Assembly: GCF_003943935.1 (NCBI RefSeq)
Contig: NZ_RJOB01000003.1
Span: forward strand, 186,001-250,000
Reading direction: 5' to 3'
Origin: Streptococcus mitis
GTDB taxonomy: Bacteria > Bacillota > Bacilli > Lactobacillales > Streptococcaceae
DNA length: 64,000 nt
Shown in pieces: positions 55,025 through 64,000 of the stretch. The notes below the pieces were generated by a model, which was given only the letters and a program-made list of their open reading frames with translations, was not told the DNA's origin and did no database searches. A program made the translations under genes and the position numbers. The first letter of the stretch is position 1. Each line of letters opens with the position of its first letter.

Positions 55025-56875
55025 TTATTCAACGTGGGTTGTTTGATTTGCAAAGGCGATAATAGCTTGTTTCAACTCATCTCCTCTGAGAGTTCGGAAC
55101 TCTTCAATCTTTTGATCGATGGCTTCTAGAGGCATGACATTAACCTTACCAACGAAAATCTTATCCATAACTTGGTTATCAACAAGTTCGGTTGATACCA
55201 AGAGTTCTTCGTAGAGTTTTTCACCTGGACGGATTCCAACTTCAACGATTGGAATTTCGCTCTCAGTGTGCCCACTTAGAAGGACCATTTTCTTGGCTAA
55301 GTCATAAATTTTGACTGGTTTGCCCATATCAAGGATAAAGACTTCCCCATCCTTGGCATAAGCACCAGCATGGATAACCAAACGGCTAGCTTCTGGAATG
55401 GTCATAAAGTAACGGGTCATGCGGAAGTCTGTCACCGTTACAGGACCACCTTCAGCAATCTGACGTTCAAAGACTGGAATCACACTACCACGGCTACCAA
55501 GAACATTCCCAAACCGAACTGCACAGTAGGTAGATTGGCTACGTTGGTTAAAGCCAGTGACAATCAACTCAGCCACGCGCTTGGTTGCTCCCATAACATT
55601 TGGTGGATTAACTGCCTTATCTGTCGAAATCATAACCATCTTAGGTACTTTGGCTTCATCAACAGCCTTAGCAACATTGTAAGTTCCACGTATATTGTTT
55701 TTGAAGGCTTCTTTTGGATTACGCTCCATCATAGGAACATGCTTGTGGGCTGCCGCATGATAAACAATAGCTGGCTTATACTGCTCAAAGACTTGCAACA
55801 AACGATCATAGTCTTGAATATCCGCAATCACAGGTACATAATCAATCCCTTGGAATGTACGAATCAATTCATGATACACAAGGTAGATTGAATTTTCCCC
55901 ATGACCGAGCAAGACGATGCGTTCAGGATTGAAGCGACTAACTTGGCGACAGATTTCAGAACCGATTGAACCACCAGCCCCTGTGACTAATATGGTCTTA
56001 CCTGTCAGTTCTGCGCCCAGACGCGATTCGTCAAGACGAATTTCCTGACGGCCCAAAAGGTCTATGATATCAATTTTTTGGAACCCAGTACCTGCTTGGT
56101 GAAGTCCTTGAACAACAGTTTCAACATTAGGCATCTTGTAACATTTGACATCCAGCTTATTACACATCTGCAAGATACGCTCATATTCTGACGGATCAAG
56201 TGACGGAATCGCAACGATAACACGCTCGATTTGATGGCGTTTAGCCAATTCAGGCAGATTGTCATAAGAGCCCAAAACAGGGATTCCACCAAGTTTTTGG
56301 CCCTTTTTCTTAGCATCCTTATCCAAAATACCGACAAGTTCTAATTCACTAGTTGGATGTTGGTAGCTATCCATAAAGAGGGCCCCACCATCACCAGCAC
56401 CAATCAAGAAGGTTCGACGATGTTCTCCATCACCACTACCTTTTTTGCGTCTGGAGTAGATTAACTGCCAAGTAATCCGTGGCAATAAAATCAAGAAGGT
56501 ACTCAACAAGATAAAGAGAATGATGAAACGGATGGAGAAGAGTGGCAAGAAGGCATAGCAAATACTATATGACAAAATGCTGCTAGCAGACACACCAAAA
56601 AAGATTTTCATGAAATCCGTAATCTTGCTGTAACGACTAATACTAGCGTTCAACCCCCAAAAAGCAATCATCAACTGATAAAACAAGAAGGCCAAACTCG
56701 TATAGATAATGTAGTCAACAGGGGCTGGATTAATCAATCCGTAGAATAAAATATAAGATACAATGATGGAAACCACCATACTCAAAATATCAAATATGCC
56801 CCAGAAGACCTGTTTTTGTTGTTTATTTAAAATTTCCACCAGATCAATGACATAATCTGTGAGTTTTTTATTCAT
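55025..56875 (-). CDS. capD: Membrane-bound UDP-sugar epimerase/dehydratase (CapD/FlaA1 type)
   Basis: 616 residues. Four N-terminal helices (about 20-130), a Rossmann domain (LIGAGDGGALFMDSYQH), then the catalytic NAD domain with VTGAGGSIGSEICRQVS near 294, a dehydratase-type active site and ISTDKAVNPPNVMGATKR near 410. Likely a UDP-GlcNAc 4,6-dehydratase or C4-epimerase for a cell surface glycan. It precedes a family 2 glycosyltransferase on the same strand. Confidence 0.9.
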   Translation of the reverse strand: MNKKLTDYVIDLVEILNKQQKQVFWGIFDILSMVVSIIVSYILFYGLINPAPVDYIIYTSLAFLFYQLMIAFWGLNASISRYSKITDFMKIFFGVSASSILSYSICYAFLPLFSIRFIILFILLSTFLILLPRITWQLIYSRRKKGSGDGEHRRTFLIGAGDGGALFMDSYQHPTSELELVGILDKDAKKKGQKLGGIPVLGSYDNLPELAKRHQIERVIVAIPSLDPSEYERILQMCNKLDVKCYKMPNVETVVQGLHQAGTGFQKIDIIDLLGRQEIRLDESRLGAELTGKTILVTGAGGSIGSEICRQVSRFNPERIVLLGHGENSIYLVYHELIRTFQGIDYVPVIADIQDYDRLLQVFEQYKPAIVYHAAAHKHVPMMERNPKEAFKNNIRGTYNVAKAVDEAKVPKMVMISTDKAVNPPNVMGATKRVAELIVTGFNQRSQSTYCAVRFGNVLGSRGSVIPVFERQIAEGGPVTVTDFRMTRYFMTIPEASRLVIHAGAYAKDGEVFILDMGKPVKIYDLAKKMVLLSGHTESEIPIVEVGIRPGEKLYEELLVSTELVDNQVMDKIFVGKVNVMPLEAIDQKIEEFRTLRGDELKQAIIAFANQTTHVE

Positions 56876-56942
56876 AGAAATTTACTCCTCCTTAAAAGAG
56901 TTTTACTATATTGTTATTGTAGTACATTTTGATTTATTTGGC

Positions 56943-57980
56943 TTATTTTTCCAAATAAATTACTGTTCCCTTGTACTCTCTCTTCCATTTAAATCCTCTA
57001 ATTAAACCTACAACCGTTCCAAGGCCATAAGCAAAGTGAATGGAAAATAAAAGAAAGGGCATCATAATTAGAAATCCATTTTTATGTTTTAATAAAGTCA
57101 GCAAAGTGAGTAATGACAAAAGTAGAAAATAGGCACCTAATAGTAAAGTTATGAATACGAATGTGATCGGTAACAATGCTAGACTAAACACAAGACTCAA
57201 AACAAATAAACAAGGAACATAGTGAAATAATGATAAACACTTAGTCTGAACATGACTTGTCAAGCCAATCCACAAACCATTTGAATACTTTTGATGCAGC
57301 ATTTTCTTGAATGTTGGTCGAATATACTGATAAGATAGAATGCTTGGACTATAGCGGATTTTATAACCATGTTCTCGAATTCTATAATGAATATCATTAT
57401 CTTCAGTTCGGCCAAGTTGCTCATTTACTAAACCAACCTTCTGGAAAACCTCTCGTTTATACATCCCATGAAAAATAGAAGAAACATATCTATCCTCGGA
57501 ACTATTTCGATAATTGGCAATGCTACTGCCAAACATATTTTCCTCAACAAGATGCAAGGTCTCTGCCCATTTTCCCTTTCCTTCAACAATCGTCGGTCTA
57601 GGTCCCCCACAGACAGATTCACCTTGTTGAATAACAGCCACATTATTCATTACAAAACTCTCAGTAACTTTTGAATGAGCATCAATTTTTAAAATAAGGT
57701 CCCCTACAGAATGTTTAACTCCCAGGTTAAAACCACTAGCTTGATTTTTCTTAGGATTGTTATACAATCTAATTGAGTTAAACTCTGTGTCTTCTTTTAT
57801 AAATTGCTGAATGATGGCTGTTGTCCCATCTGTAGACATAGCATTTATAAATAGAATTTCAATATTTTCTTTAGGATAGGTTTGATTTTTTAAGTCCTCA
57901 ATTAGACCAGGCAGATATTTTTCTTCATTGTATGCACTGATTACAATGGATACGAGAAGACTTTCAACATTTTGAGTCAC
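56943..57980 (-). CDS. Family 2 glycosyltransferase with membrane C-terminus
   Basis: 345 residues. GT-A core VSIVISAYNEEKYLPGLIE near 11, the donor-metal segment LKIDAHSKVTESFV near 115, GRTEDNDIHYRIREHG near 195, then two or three C-terminal helices (about 250-320). Related to ExoA-like succinoglycan transferases. The glycan made is unknown. It lies 67 bases upstream of capD on the same strand; the two probably act in one surface-polysaccharide pathway. Confidence 0.85.
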   Translation of the reverse strand: MTQNVESLLVSIVISAYNEEKYLPGLIEDLKNQTYPKENIEILFINAMSTDGTTAIIQQFIKEDTEFNSIRLYNNPKKNQASGFNLGVKHSVGDLILKIDAHSKVTESFVMNNVAVIQQGESVCGGPRPTIVEGKGKWAETLHLVEENMFGSSIANYRNSSEDRYVSSIFHGMYKREVFQKVGLVNEQLGRTEDNDIHYRIREHGYKIRYSPSILSYQYIRPTFKKMLHQKYSNGLWIGLTSHVQTKCLSLFHYVPCLFVLSLVFSLALLPITFVFITLLLGAYFLLLSLLTLLTLLKHKNGFLIMMPFLLFSIHFAYGLGTVVGLIRGFKWKREYKGTVIYLEK

Positions 57981-58130
57981 TACTACTCTCCTGAATTTTT
58001 CCTTCCACTATTTTATCATAATTTTCAAGACTTTCCTATTTTTATCTTGAAAGTCAGAAACCTTACTTGACATTATAGGGAAAAAGCCTTAAAATAAGCT
58101 GTTATTAAAATCAGCTAGAAGAGGTATTAT

Positions 58131-59297
58131 ATGAAAAAGCAATCACTCTTTTTTGTTCCAGGTATTATCCTAATTGGTGTTTCCTTGCGGACTCCTTTTA
58201 CTGTTTTACCCATTATTTTGGGAGATATTTCGCAAGGGCTGGGAGTAGAAGTTAGTTCGCTTGGTATCTTGACCAGCCTTCCTCTCCTTATGTTTACCCT
58301 CTTCTCGCTCTTTTCTACCCGACTGGCTCAGAAAATTGGCTTAGAACATCTCTTTACCTATAGTCTCTTCTTCTTGACCATTGGCTCACTTATTCGACTA
58401 ATCAATCTGCCCCTGCTCTATCTAGGAACCTTGATGGTTGGGGCAAGTATCGCAGTCATCAATGTTCTGCTTCCTAGTCTTATCCAAGCCAATCAACCAA
58501 AGAAGATTGGTTTTCTGACCACCTTATATGTAACGTCTATGGGGATTGCGACGGCTCTGGCCTCCTATCTGGCTGTACCTATTACACAAGCCAGTTCTTG
58601 GAAAGGACTTATCATCCTCCTCACCCTGCTCTGCCTAGCAACTTTTTTGGTCTGGCTCCCAAATCACCGCTATAATCACAGACTGGCTCCACAAACCAAA
58701 CAAAAAAGCAAAGCAAAGGTCATGCATAATAAACAGGTCTGGGCAGTGATTGTCTTTGCAGGTTTTCAATCCTTGCTCTTTTACACAGCTATGACCTGGC
58801 TACCTACAATGGCCATCCACGCAGGCCTATCCAGTCACGAAGCTGGCTTGCTGACTTCTATCTTCTCTCTGATTAGCATTCCTTTTTCAATGACCATCCC
58901 AAGCCTAACAACCAGCTTATCTACTCGCAACCGTCAGCTCATGCTCACTCTGGTTTCACTAGCTGGCGTGGTCGGCATTTCCATGCTCTTTTTCCCAGTC
59001 GGTAATTTCTTTTACTGGCTTGCCAGCCATCTTCTCATCGGAACTGCAACCAGCGCCCTCTTCCCTTATCTCATGGTCAACTTTTCACTCAAGACAAGCG
59101 CCCCTGAAAAGACAGCCCAATTATCTGGTCTTTCTCAAACAGGAGGCTATATCCTAGCAGCCTTTGGGCCAACCCTCTTTGGTTACAGTTTTGATTTTTT
59201 CCACTCTTGGGTGCCAGCTGTAGCTGCCCTCTTACTCGTCGATATCCTGATGACTGTGGCCCTCTTTATGGTAGATCGGGCTGATAAAATCCTCTAA
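58131..59297 (+). CDS. MFS transporter (CynX/NimT type)
   Basis: 388 residues with twelve helices; opening KQSLFFVPGIILIGVSLRTPFTVLPI resembles the cyanate/nitroimidazole transporter subfamily (partly shown). Substrate unknown. Ribosome binding site AGAGGTATTAT. Ends in a strong terminator and is not part of the PadR operon. Confidence 0.85.
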   Translation: MKKQSLFFVPGIILIGVSLRTPFTVLPIILGDISQGLGVEVSSLGILTSLPLLMFTLFSLFSTRLAQKIGLEHLFTYSLFFLTIGSLIRLINLPLLYLGTLMVGASIAVINVLLPSLIQANQPKKIGFLTTLYVTSMGIATALASYLAVPITQASSWKGLIILLTLLCLATFLVWLPNHRYNHRLAPQTKQKSKAKVMHNKQVWAVIVFAGFQSLLFYTAMTWLPTMAIHAGLSSHEAGLLTSIFSLISIPFSMTIPSLTTSLSTRNRQLMLTLVSLAGVVGISMLFFPVGNFFYWLASHLLIGTATSALFPYLMVNFSLKTSAPEKTAQLSGLSQTGGYILAAFGPTLFGYSFDFFHSWVPAVAALLLVDILMTVALFMVDRADKIL

Positions 59298-59322
59298 ACT
59301 TCTAGTTTTTCCTAGAAGTTTT
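59297..59322 (+). terminator. Terminator of the MFS gene
   Basis: AACTTCTAG (59297-59305) pairs with CTAGAAGTT (59312-59320), followed by TTTTTT. It overlaps the MFS stop codon. Confidence 0.85.
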
Positions 59323-59418
59323 TTATATATAAAAATTTTACACATTTCTCTTGACAGGGCTTTCTTTTAGATGTACAATGTATGTGTAGAAAAATTATAT
59401 ATAAAAATCTTACACATT
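59323..59418 (+). promoter_or_regulatory. PadR operon promoter flanked by 24-bp direct repeats
   Basis: TTGACA (59351-59356), 17 bases, TACAAT (59374-59379). On each side is a 24-bp repeat, TTATATATAAAAATTTTACA followed by CATT (59323-59346) and a one-mismatch copy at 59395-59418, 72 bases apart. An internal ATGTGTA (59382-59388) is the reverse complement of the repeat core TACACAT. This is a likely operator set for the PadR protein encoded downstream. Confidence 0.7.
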
Positions 59419-59435
59419 AGAAAAGGAGGTTCCCC

Positions 59436-59762
59436 ATGTACTTTCCAACATCCTCTGCCTTGATTGAATTTCTCATCTTGGCCGTACTGGAGCAGGATGA
59501 TTCTTATGGTTATGAGATTAGCCAGACCATTAAGCTGATCGCTAATATCAAAGAATCCACACTCTATCCCATTCTCAAAAAATTGGAAGGCAATAGCTTT
59601 CTGACAACCTATTCTAGAGAGTTCCAAGGTCGCATGCGCAAATACTACTCCTTGACAAATGGTGGTATAGAACAGCTCGTGACCCTAAAAGATGAATGGG
59701 CACTCTATACAGACACCATCAATGGCATCATAGAAGGGAGTATCCGCCATGACAAGAACTGA
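59436..59762 (+). CDS. PadR-family transcriptional repressor
   Basis: 108 residues. Winged helix typical of PadR: LIEFLILAVLEQDDSYGYEISQ (partly shown), STLYPILKKLEGNSFLTTY, and GRMRKYYSLTNGG near 70-82. Ribosome binding site AAAAGGAGGTTCCCC. It overlaps the DUF1700 gene by 14 bases; the trio PadR-DUF1700-DUF4097 is a conserved envelope-stress-type operon in Firmicutes. Probably autoregulated. Confidence 0.93.
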   Translation: MYFPTSSALIEFLILAVLEQDDSYGYEISQTIKLIANIKESTLYPILKKLEGNSFLTTYSREFQGRMRKYYSLTNGGIEQLVTLKDEWALYTDTINGIIEGSIRHDKN

Positions 59763-60342
59763 ATACCTGACTCAGCTAGAACTTTATCTCAAGAAACTAC
59801 CTGAAGCTGACCGCATCGAAGCCATGGACTATTTCAGGGAACTCTTTGACGATGCTGGAATCGAGGGAGAAGAAGAACTCATCGCTAGCTTGGGAACTCC
59901 TAAGGAAGCAGCCCACGAAGTCCTCTCCAATCTTCTCGATAAAAAAATCAATGAGGCACCTGCTCAAAAGAATAACCGACAAATTTTACATATCGCCTTG
60001 TTAGCTCTCCTTGCAGCACCCATCGGTATTCCTCTGGGAATCGCCATCCTCGTGTCCCTGTTCGCAATCCTTGTGGCAGCCTTGACTGTCATTCTAGCTT
60101 TCTTTGCAGTTTCCATACTGGGTATCATCGGCGGATTCCTATTTTTAGTTGAAAGTTTCACTGTCCTAGCCCAAGTTAAATCAGCCTTTATCTTGATTTT
60201 TGGTTCTGGTTTACTGGCTATCGGTGCTTCTTCACTAGTCTTACTAGGTATTTCCTATGTAGCCCGCTTCTTCGGCCTACTCATTGTTCGCCTGGTGCAA
60301 TTTGTTCTCAAAAAAGGAAAGAGAGGTGACCAGCATGCGTAA
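59749..60342 (+). CDS. DUF1700 membrane protein
   Basis: 197 residues. Soluble N-terminal helix-rich domain (MTRTEYLTQLELYLKKLPEA, then YFRELFDDAGIEGEEELIASL) and three or four C-terminal helices. DUF1700 proteins are the usual partners of PadR and DUF4097 proteins. Function unknown. It overlaps the next gene by 8 bases. Confidence 0.9.
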   Translation: MTRTEYLTQLELYLKKLPEADRIEAMDYFRELFDDAGIEGEEELIASLGTPKEAAHEVLSNLLDKKINEAPAQKNNRQILHIALLALLAAPIGIPLGIAILVSLFAILVAALTVILAFFAVSILGIIGGFLFLVESFTVLAQVKSAFILIFGSGLLAIGASSLVLLGISYVARFFGLLIVRLVQFVLKKGKRGDQHA

Positions 60343-61249
60343 ATTGACAAAAGGATTTCTCATTTTTGGTGTGGTGACTACCGTTATCGGATTTATCCTG
60401 CTCTTTGTAGGTATCCAATCTGACGGGATCAAGAGCCTACTTGCCATGTCCAAGGAGCCTGTCTATGATAGTCGGATGGAAGAGTTGACCTTTGGCAAGG
60501 AAGTCGAAAATTTAGAGATCACTCTCCACCAGCACGCTCTGACCATCACAGACTCTTTCGATGATCAAATCCACATTTCTTATCATCCATCTATTTCTGC
60601 TCACCATGATCTTATCACAAATCAAAACGATAAAACGCTGAGCCTCACTGATAAGAAACTGTCTGAAACTCCATTTCTCTCTTCTGGAATTGGCGGGATT
60701 CTCCATATCGCAAGTAGCTACTCTCGTCGTTTTGAAGAAGTTATTCTCCAAGTTCCAAAAGGAAGAAGTCTAAAAGGTATCAACGTATCAGCCAATCGTG
60801 GACAAACCACCATCATAAATGCTAGCCTTGAAAATGCGACCCTCAATACCAATAATGGCTATCTCCTCCGAATCGAAGGAAGTCGTATCAAAAACAGCAA
60901 ACTCACAACCCCAAATATCATTAATATCTTTGATACAGACCTTACAGATAGTCAGCTAGAATCAACAGAAAATCACTTCCACGCTGAAAATATTAAAGTA
61001 TACGGTAAGGTAGAACTATCTTCTAAAAATGCGCTCAGTATCATGCTAACTCAAAAAGAAAGCCAAGAAATCAACTTAGACCTATCAAGTCACTATGGTC
61101 CTATTTATCAGTTATCAAGAGATGAGAATCAACATCACCCAAACGAATTAAGCAACCCTTACAAAACTGAAAAAACCAATGTAAAAGGTCAACTCATAGC
61201 TAGGGCTAAAGATTATATTAGTCTTGAAACTACAGCCAACAGACCTTAA
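60335..61249 (+). CDS. DUF4097 family surface protein
   Basis: 304 residues from MRKLTKGFLIFGVVTTVIGF at 60335 (GAGAGGTGACCAGC upstream). One N-terminal membrane anchor, then an extracytoplasmic beta-rich domain whose repeating Asn/Thr pattern (NATLNTNNGYLLRIEGSRI, DTDLTDSQLESTENHF) indicates the right-handed beta-helix of DUF4097. Role in the envelope unknown. Confidence 0.88.
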   Translation: MRKLTKGFLIFGVVTTVIGFILLFVGIQSDGIKSLLAMSKEPVYDSRMEELTFGKEVENLEITLHQHALTITDSFDDQIHISYHPSISAHHDLITNQNDKTLSLTDKKLSETPFLSSGIGGILHIASSYSRRFEEVILQVPKGRSLKGINVSANRGQTTIINASLENATLNTNNGYLLRIEGSRIKNSKLTTPNIINIFDTDLTDSQLESTENHFHAENIKVYGKVELSSKNALSIMLTQKESQEINLDLSSHYGPIYQLSRDENQHHPNELSNPYKTEKTNVKGQLIARAKDYISLETTANRP

Positions 61250-61306
61250 CAAATCTACTTATATCTACCAAAATGATGTATATACAACTAAAAAGGAGGT
61301 TCTACC

Positions 61307-62344
61307 ATGAAACAAGAATGGTTTAAAAGTAATGATTTTGTAAAAACAACAAGCAAGAACAAGCCTGAAGAACAACCCCAAGATCTTGCAGACAAGGCTG
61401 ACGAAACGATAGCCGATCCCGATACACCAATTGAAAAAAATACTCAAGTAGAGGAGGAAGTCTCTCCAGCTGAAGTCAAACTTGAAAACCAGCAAGAAGA
61501 GAAAGTTGAAACACCTGAAGACAGTGAAGCGAAAACAGAAATAGAAGAAAAGCAAGACCTTTCTAAAGAAACAGAAAAAGTCACCATAGCTGAAGAGAAC
61601 CAAGAAGCACTTCCTCAGCAAAAACCAACTACGAAAGAGCCCCTTCTTATCAGTCAATCCTTAGAAAGTCCTTATATCCCCGACCAAGCTCCAAAATCTG
61701 CGGATAAATGGAAAGAGCAAGCGCTTGATTTTTGGTCTTGGCTAGTGGAAGCAATCAAATCTCCTACAAGCAGTCTTGAAACAAGTAGCACACACAGTTA
61801 CACAGCCTTTCTCTTGCTCATTCTGTTTTCTGCATCTTCCTTTTTCTTTAGTATCTACCACATCAAACATGCTTACTATGGACATCTAGCAACTATGCAT
61901 AATCACTTCCCTGAACAATTTGCTTCATTAAATCTCTTTTCGATTATCTCTATCCTAGTAGCAACAACACTCTTCTTCTTTTCATTCCTCTTGGGTAGTT
62001 TCGTCGTGAGACGATTTATCCACCAGGAAAAGGACTGGACGCTAGAAAAGGTTCTCCAACAATATAGTCAACTCTTGGCAATTCCAATCTTCCTCACTGC
62101 CATTGCTAGTTTCTTTGCCTTCTTTGATAGCCTACGATTTTCAGCCCTTTTGTGTGTGATTAGCATCGGAATCATTCTACTTGCCAGTCTCCATATCATT
62201 ACAAGACCAAGTCAAGCAAGTGAAACCGACTCCTTCTATCAGTTATTCTTGTCTGTCCTTGTGAACGGAGTCATTATCCTCCTCTTCTTTGTAGCTGAAG
62301 TGGCACTGATTGGAGATTATCTCCGTATCTTGGCCTTTCTTTAA
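61307..62344 (+). CDS. Hypothetical membrane protein with long acidic N-terminal region
   Basis: 345 residues. Residues 1-135 are low-complexity, rich in Glu, Gln, Lys and Pro (EEVSPAEVKLENQQEEKVE), likely disordered and cytoplasmic. Residues about 160-345 hold five predicted helices. Ribosome binding site AAAAAGGAGGTTCTACC. It follows the DUF4097 gene by 57 bases and may belong to the PadR operon. I do not recognise a family with certainty. Confidence 0.8.
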   Translation: MKQEWFKSNDFVKTTSKNKPEEQPQDLADKADETIADPDTPIEKNTQVEEEVSPAEVKLENQQEEKVETPEDSEAKTEIEEKQDLSKETEKVTIAEENQEALPQQKPTTKEPLLISQSLESPYIPDQAPKSADKWKEQALDFWSWLVEAIKSPTSSLETSSTHSYTAFLLLILFSASSFFFSIYHIKHAYYGHLATMHNHFPEQFASLNLFSIISILVATTLFFFSFLLGSFVVRRFIHQEKDWTLEKVLQQYSQLLAIPIFLTAIASFFAFFDSLRFSALLCVISIGIILLASLHIITRPSQASETDSFYQLFLSVLVNGVIILLFFVAEVALIGDYLRILAFL

Positions 62345-62349
62345 ACTTC

Positions 62350-62499
62350 ATACTCTTCTAAAATCTCTTCAAACCACGTCAGCTTCGCCTTACCGTATGT
62401 ATGGTTACTGACTTCGTCAGTTTCATCTACAACCTCAAAACAGTGTTTTGAGCAGCCTGCGGCTAGCTTCCTAGTTTGCTCTTTGATTTTCATTGAGTA
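62350..62499 (+). repeat. Complete BOX element (A-B-C)
   Basis: boxA (ATACTCTTCTAAAATCTCTT and CACGTCAGCTTCGCCTTACC), one boxB (ACTTCGTCAGTTTCATCTAC, AAAACAGTGTTTTGAG) and boxC (CTGCGGCTAGCTTCCTAG to CATTGAGTA) in forward orientation. It lies between converging genes. Confidence 0.92.
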
Positions 62500-62567
62500 G
62501 CAATCCTGTCTTTCATGGCAGGATTTTTTCTATGTCAAAAAAGCAAGTCGATTGACCTGCTTCTACT

Positions 62568-63428
62568 TTACTTTTCTTGTGCTAATGTTTTAAAATCTTT
62601 GTCTAAGATGGGTTGCACTTCTAATTGATTGGCATCTAGTTGGTGGTAAGATGCTGATGGTAGTGACTCTAGGAATTTTGCATAGTTCAAGCGGGCAATG
62701 GCTTCATAGTCTTCTTGTTTAGAGCCGTCTCCTGTGATTTGAACCAAGTCAATCTCCCACTGCACTTCCTTATCCACCAATTGCTCAATATAGGCTGCAG
62801 GCACAAATGGTTCTCTCGGTAACACTGTCTTGACGCCTTGAGCCAGATGGTAAATACCGTGCACTTGGCCTTCTCCATCCTGATAGAAGGAAACTCTTGC
62901 AAAGTAGGCATCTGTCTCTTGAACCGCACGTACACGTGCTTCAAACTGAGCCAAGCCATCTGCCTCTAAAAAGCTTTTCAAGTCCTCATGACTAAAGAAA
63001 ACAGGATTAAAAATTCCTTGACAAATCGTAAAACGGGCTGCACTATCAGCCAGATGGTCTTGAATACTTGCTTGGAAATAAGCTTCAAAATCAAAACCAT
63101 CTAGCCCTTTAATCTCCGTTCCTGTGTAAGCAAGCAAAGCATCTAAAAATGACTTGATGATCTCCCAGTCTGTCTGCGTTAGTAGGTCAGGAAGATCGAC
63201 ACGGTAAGCCTTTTGACCATCAGCATAACTAACCTTAAAGAGAAATTGTGATTGCCCCACTATCGCACACTCGATATACTCGAGACGATTAAGGGGCTGA
63301 CGGAGATAGACGGCATCATAACTATGCGACTCCAAACCATCTACCAAGGCCAAGATAGACTTGGCAGTCAAAATTTCCTGTTCTCCTAAAATGCTCTGTT
63401 TATTTGGAATAAAAAATGTTTTCGTCAT
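62568..63428 (-). CDS. DUF4299 family protein
   Basis: 286 residues from MTKTFFIPNKQSILGEQEIL at 63428 (AAAGGAGTCCAGTT upstream); a longer open frame lacks a ribosome binding site. Soluble protein, no signal or helix, containing FKVSYADGQKAYRVDLPD and FDFEAYFQASIQDHLADSAARF (part). It fits streptococcal DUF4299, of unknown function. Confidence 0.8.
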   Translation of the reverse strand: MTKTFFIPNKQSILGEQEILTAKSILALVDGLESHSYDAVYLRQPLNRLEYIECAIVGQSQFLFKVSYADGQKAYRVDLPDLLTQTDWEIIKSFLDALLAYTGTEIKGLDGFDFEAYFQASIQDHLADSAARFTICQGIFNPVFFSHEDLKSFLEADGLAQFEARVRAVQETDAYFARVSFYQDGEGQVHGIYHLAQGVKTVLPREPFVPAAYIEQLVDKEVQWEIDLVQITGDGSKQEDYEAIARLNYAKFLESLPSASYHQLDANQLEVQPILDKDFKTLAQEK

Positions 63429-63549
63429 AACTGGACTCCTTTGAAATCGTTTACATATAGTATACCCTATTTTTCTGAAAGATACAGAAACAAACTTTAG
63501 ATTTTTGAGTAAAAAGCATAGAAAAAAAGCCCCTGAGGACTGTTTGATC

Positions 63550-64000
63550 TTATACTGTAGCTGCTTGATCCAAGCTTTCACCGATAGCGGCTAGGCGCTC
63601 GATAACTTCAGCTTGTGTCAATTCATTTTCTGAGACATAGCGGTTACGTGGGTGAACACGGCACTCGTGTGAGCACCCACGAAGGTACTTGTCTTCATTT
63701 TCTTCTGATGTCAAGATACGACGGTTACAGAATGGATTTCCACAGTTGACATAACGTTCACATGGTGTTCCATCAAACCAGTCTTTCCCTACAATGGTTG
63801 GGTTGACATGGTTAACATCAACTGCGATACGCTCGTCAAAGACGTACATTTTCCCATCCCAAAGCTCACCTTGAACTTCTGGGTCTTTACCGTAAGTTGC
63901 GATTCCTCCGTGCAATTGGCCGACATCTTTGTAGCCTTCACGGACCATCCAGCCTGAGAATTTCTCACAGCGAACTCCACCTGTACAGTAAACCACGACA
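63550..64000 (-). CDS. trhO: tRNA uridine(34) hydroxylase TrhO (rhodanese family), N-terminus outside window
   Basis: The C-terminal 150 residues are present; the start lies beyond the right edge. The rhodanese active-site loop [15 protein letters not shown] is at the right border (catalytic Cys in GGVRCEK), followed by [20 protein letters not shown] and a Cys-rich tail ([26 protein letters not shown]). TrhO (YceA) makes 5-hydroxyuridine at tRNA position 34 using oxygen. Confidence 0.9.
   Translation of the reverse strand, partial: VVVYCTGGVRCEKFSGWMVREGYKDVGQLHGGIATYGKDPEVQGELWDGKMYVFDERIAVDVNHVNPTIVGKDWFDGTPCERYVNCGNPFCNRRILTSEENEDKYLRGCSHECRVHPRNRYVSENELTQAEVIERLAAIGESLDQAATV

Noticed and set aside
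63429-63581. Upstream extension of the DUF4299 frame
   Set aside because: No ribosome binding site before the longer start and the extension is basic and compositionally unlike the protein; AAAGGAG precedes 63428.

Overview
The window is a chromosomal segment of a low-GC Gram-positive coccus of the Streptococcus mitis/oralis/pneumoniae group. The evidence is the gene content and order (folC-yrzB-ruvX-ireB-spxA, uvrA-pepP/corA, tag-ruvA-mutL, metQ/metN/metI, tsaB-rimI-tsaD, rpoY-rnjA, sdaAB-sdaAA-capD), an exact ComX-type com-box, three BOX elements and a RUP-like element. Two facts argue against pneumococcus itself: no riboflavin operon lies between ruvA and mutL, and the accessory gene sets differ. 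The assignment rests on remembered gene orders and was not checked by a search.

Layout. 0-7 kb (mostly minus): a late-competence unit (com-box, 47-codon ORF, start of a Ccs4-like membrane protein), cls, a lipoprotein with a damaged start, folC, an array of five roughly 50-bp hairpin modules, yrzB-ruvX-ireB, a DUF1307 lipoprotein and spxA. 7-10 kb: mgtA behind a long leader holding promoter, M-box, terminator, a 23-codon leader ORF and alternative stems reaching the mgtA start. 10-21 kb: pepP-like, uvrA, corA, small genes, an LD-carboxypeptidase, a SemiSWEET, then tag-ruvA-mutL. 21-33.7 kb: a LytTR/DUF3021 pair, nrdI, a YesL/YesM/YesN-like signalling unit, an MptD-like S component, the methionine ABC transporter with a perfect MET-box, and azlCD. 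33.7-38 kb is variable: a BOX element, a tetR broken by a 58-bp tandem duplication, an MFS exporter, a relic of the tsaD 3' end, a bacteriocin-immunity-like gene and an Rgg regulator. 38-46.4 kb is core: tsaD-rimI-tsaB, rpoY-rnjA, mnmG, NUDIX, mnmA.

46.5-51.8 kb is the most interesting part. It has a lactococcin-972-like bacteriocin with its membrane protein and ABC ATPase, a divergent Rgg regulator, and between them an unlisted 28-codon ORF. That ORF has a strong ribosome binding site and encodes a short hydrophobic peptide ending FPWQWPI, a Trp-X-Trp pheromone candidate. Two exact copies of a 15-bp sequence, GTTAACTTTTTTCAC, lie in the shared intergenic region. One is just upstream of the predicted pheromone/bacteriocin promoter and one is in the rgg leader. 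I read this as a self-contained peptide quorum-sensing switch for a lactococcin-972-type toxin.

51.8-64 kb: a secreted LysM protein, serine dehydratase, a HAD phosphatase, a CapD/FlaA1-type epimerase with a family 2 glycosyltransferase, an MFS transporter, a PadR-DUF1700-DUF4097 operon with a 24-bp direct repeat around its promoter, a hypothetical membrane protein, a BOX element, a DUF4299 gene and the 3' part of trhO. I saw no tRNA, rRNA, CRISPR array, prophage or complete insertion sequence.
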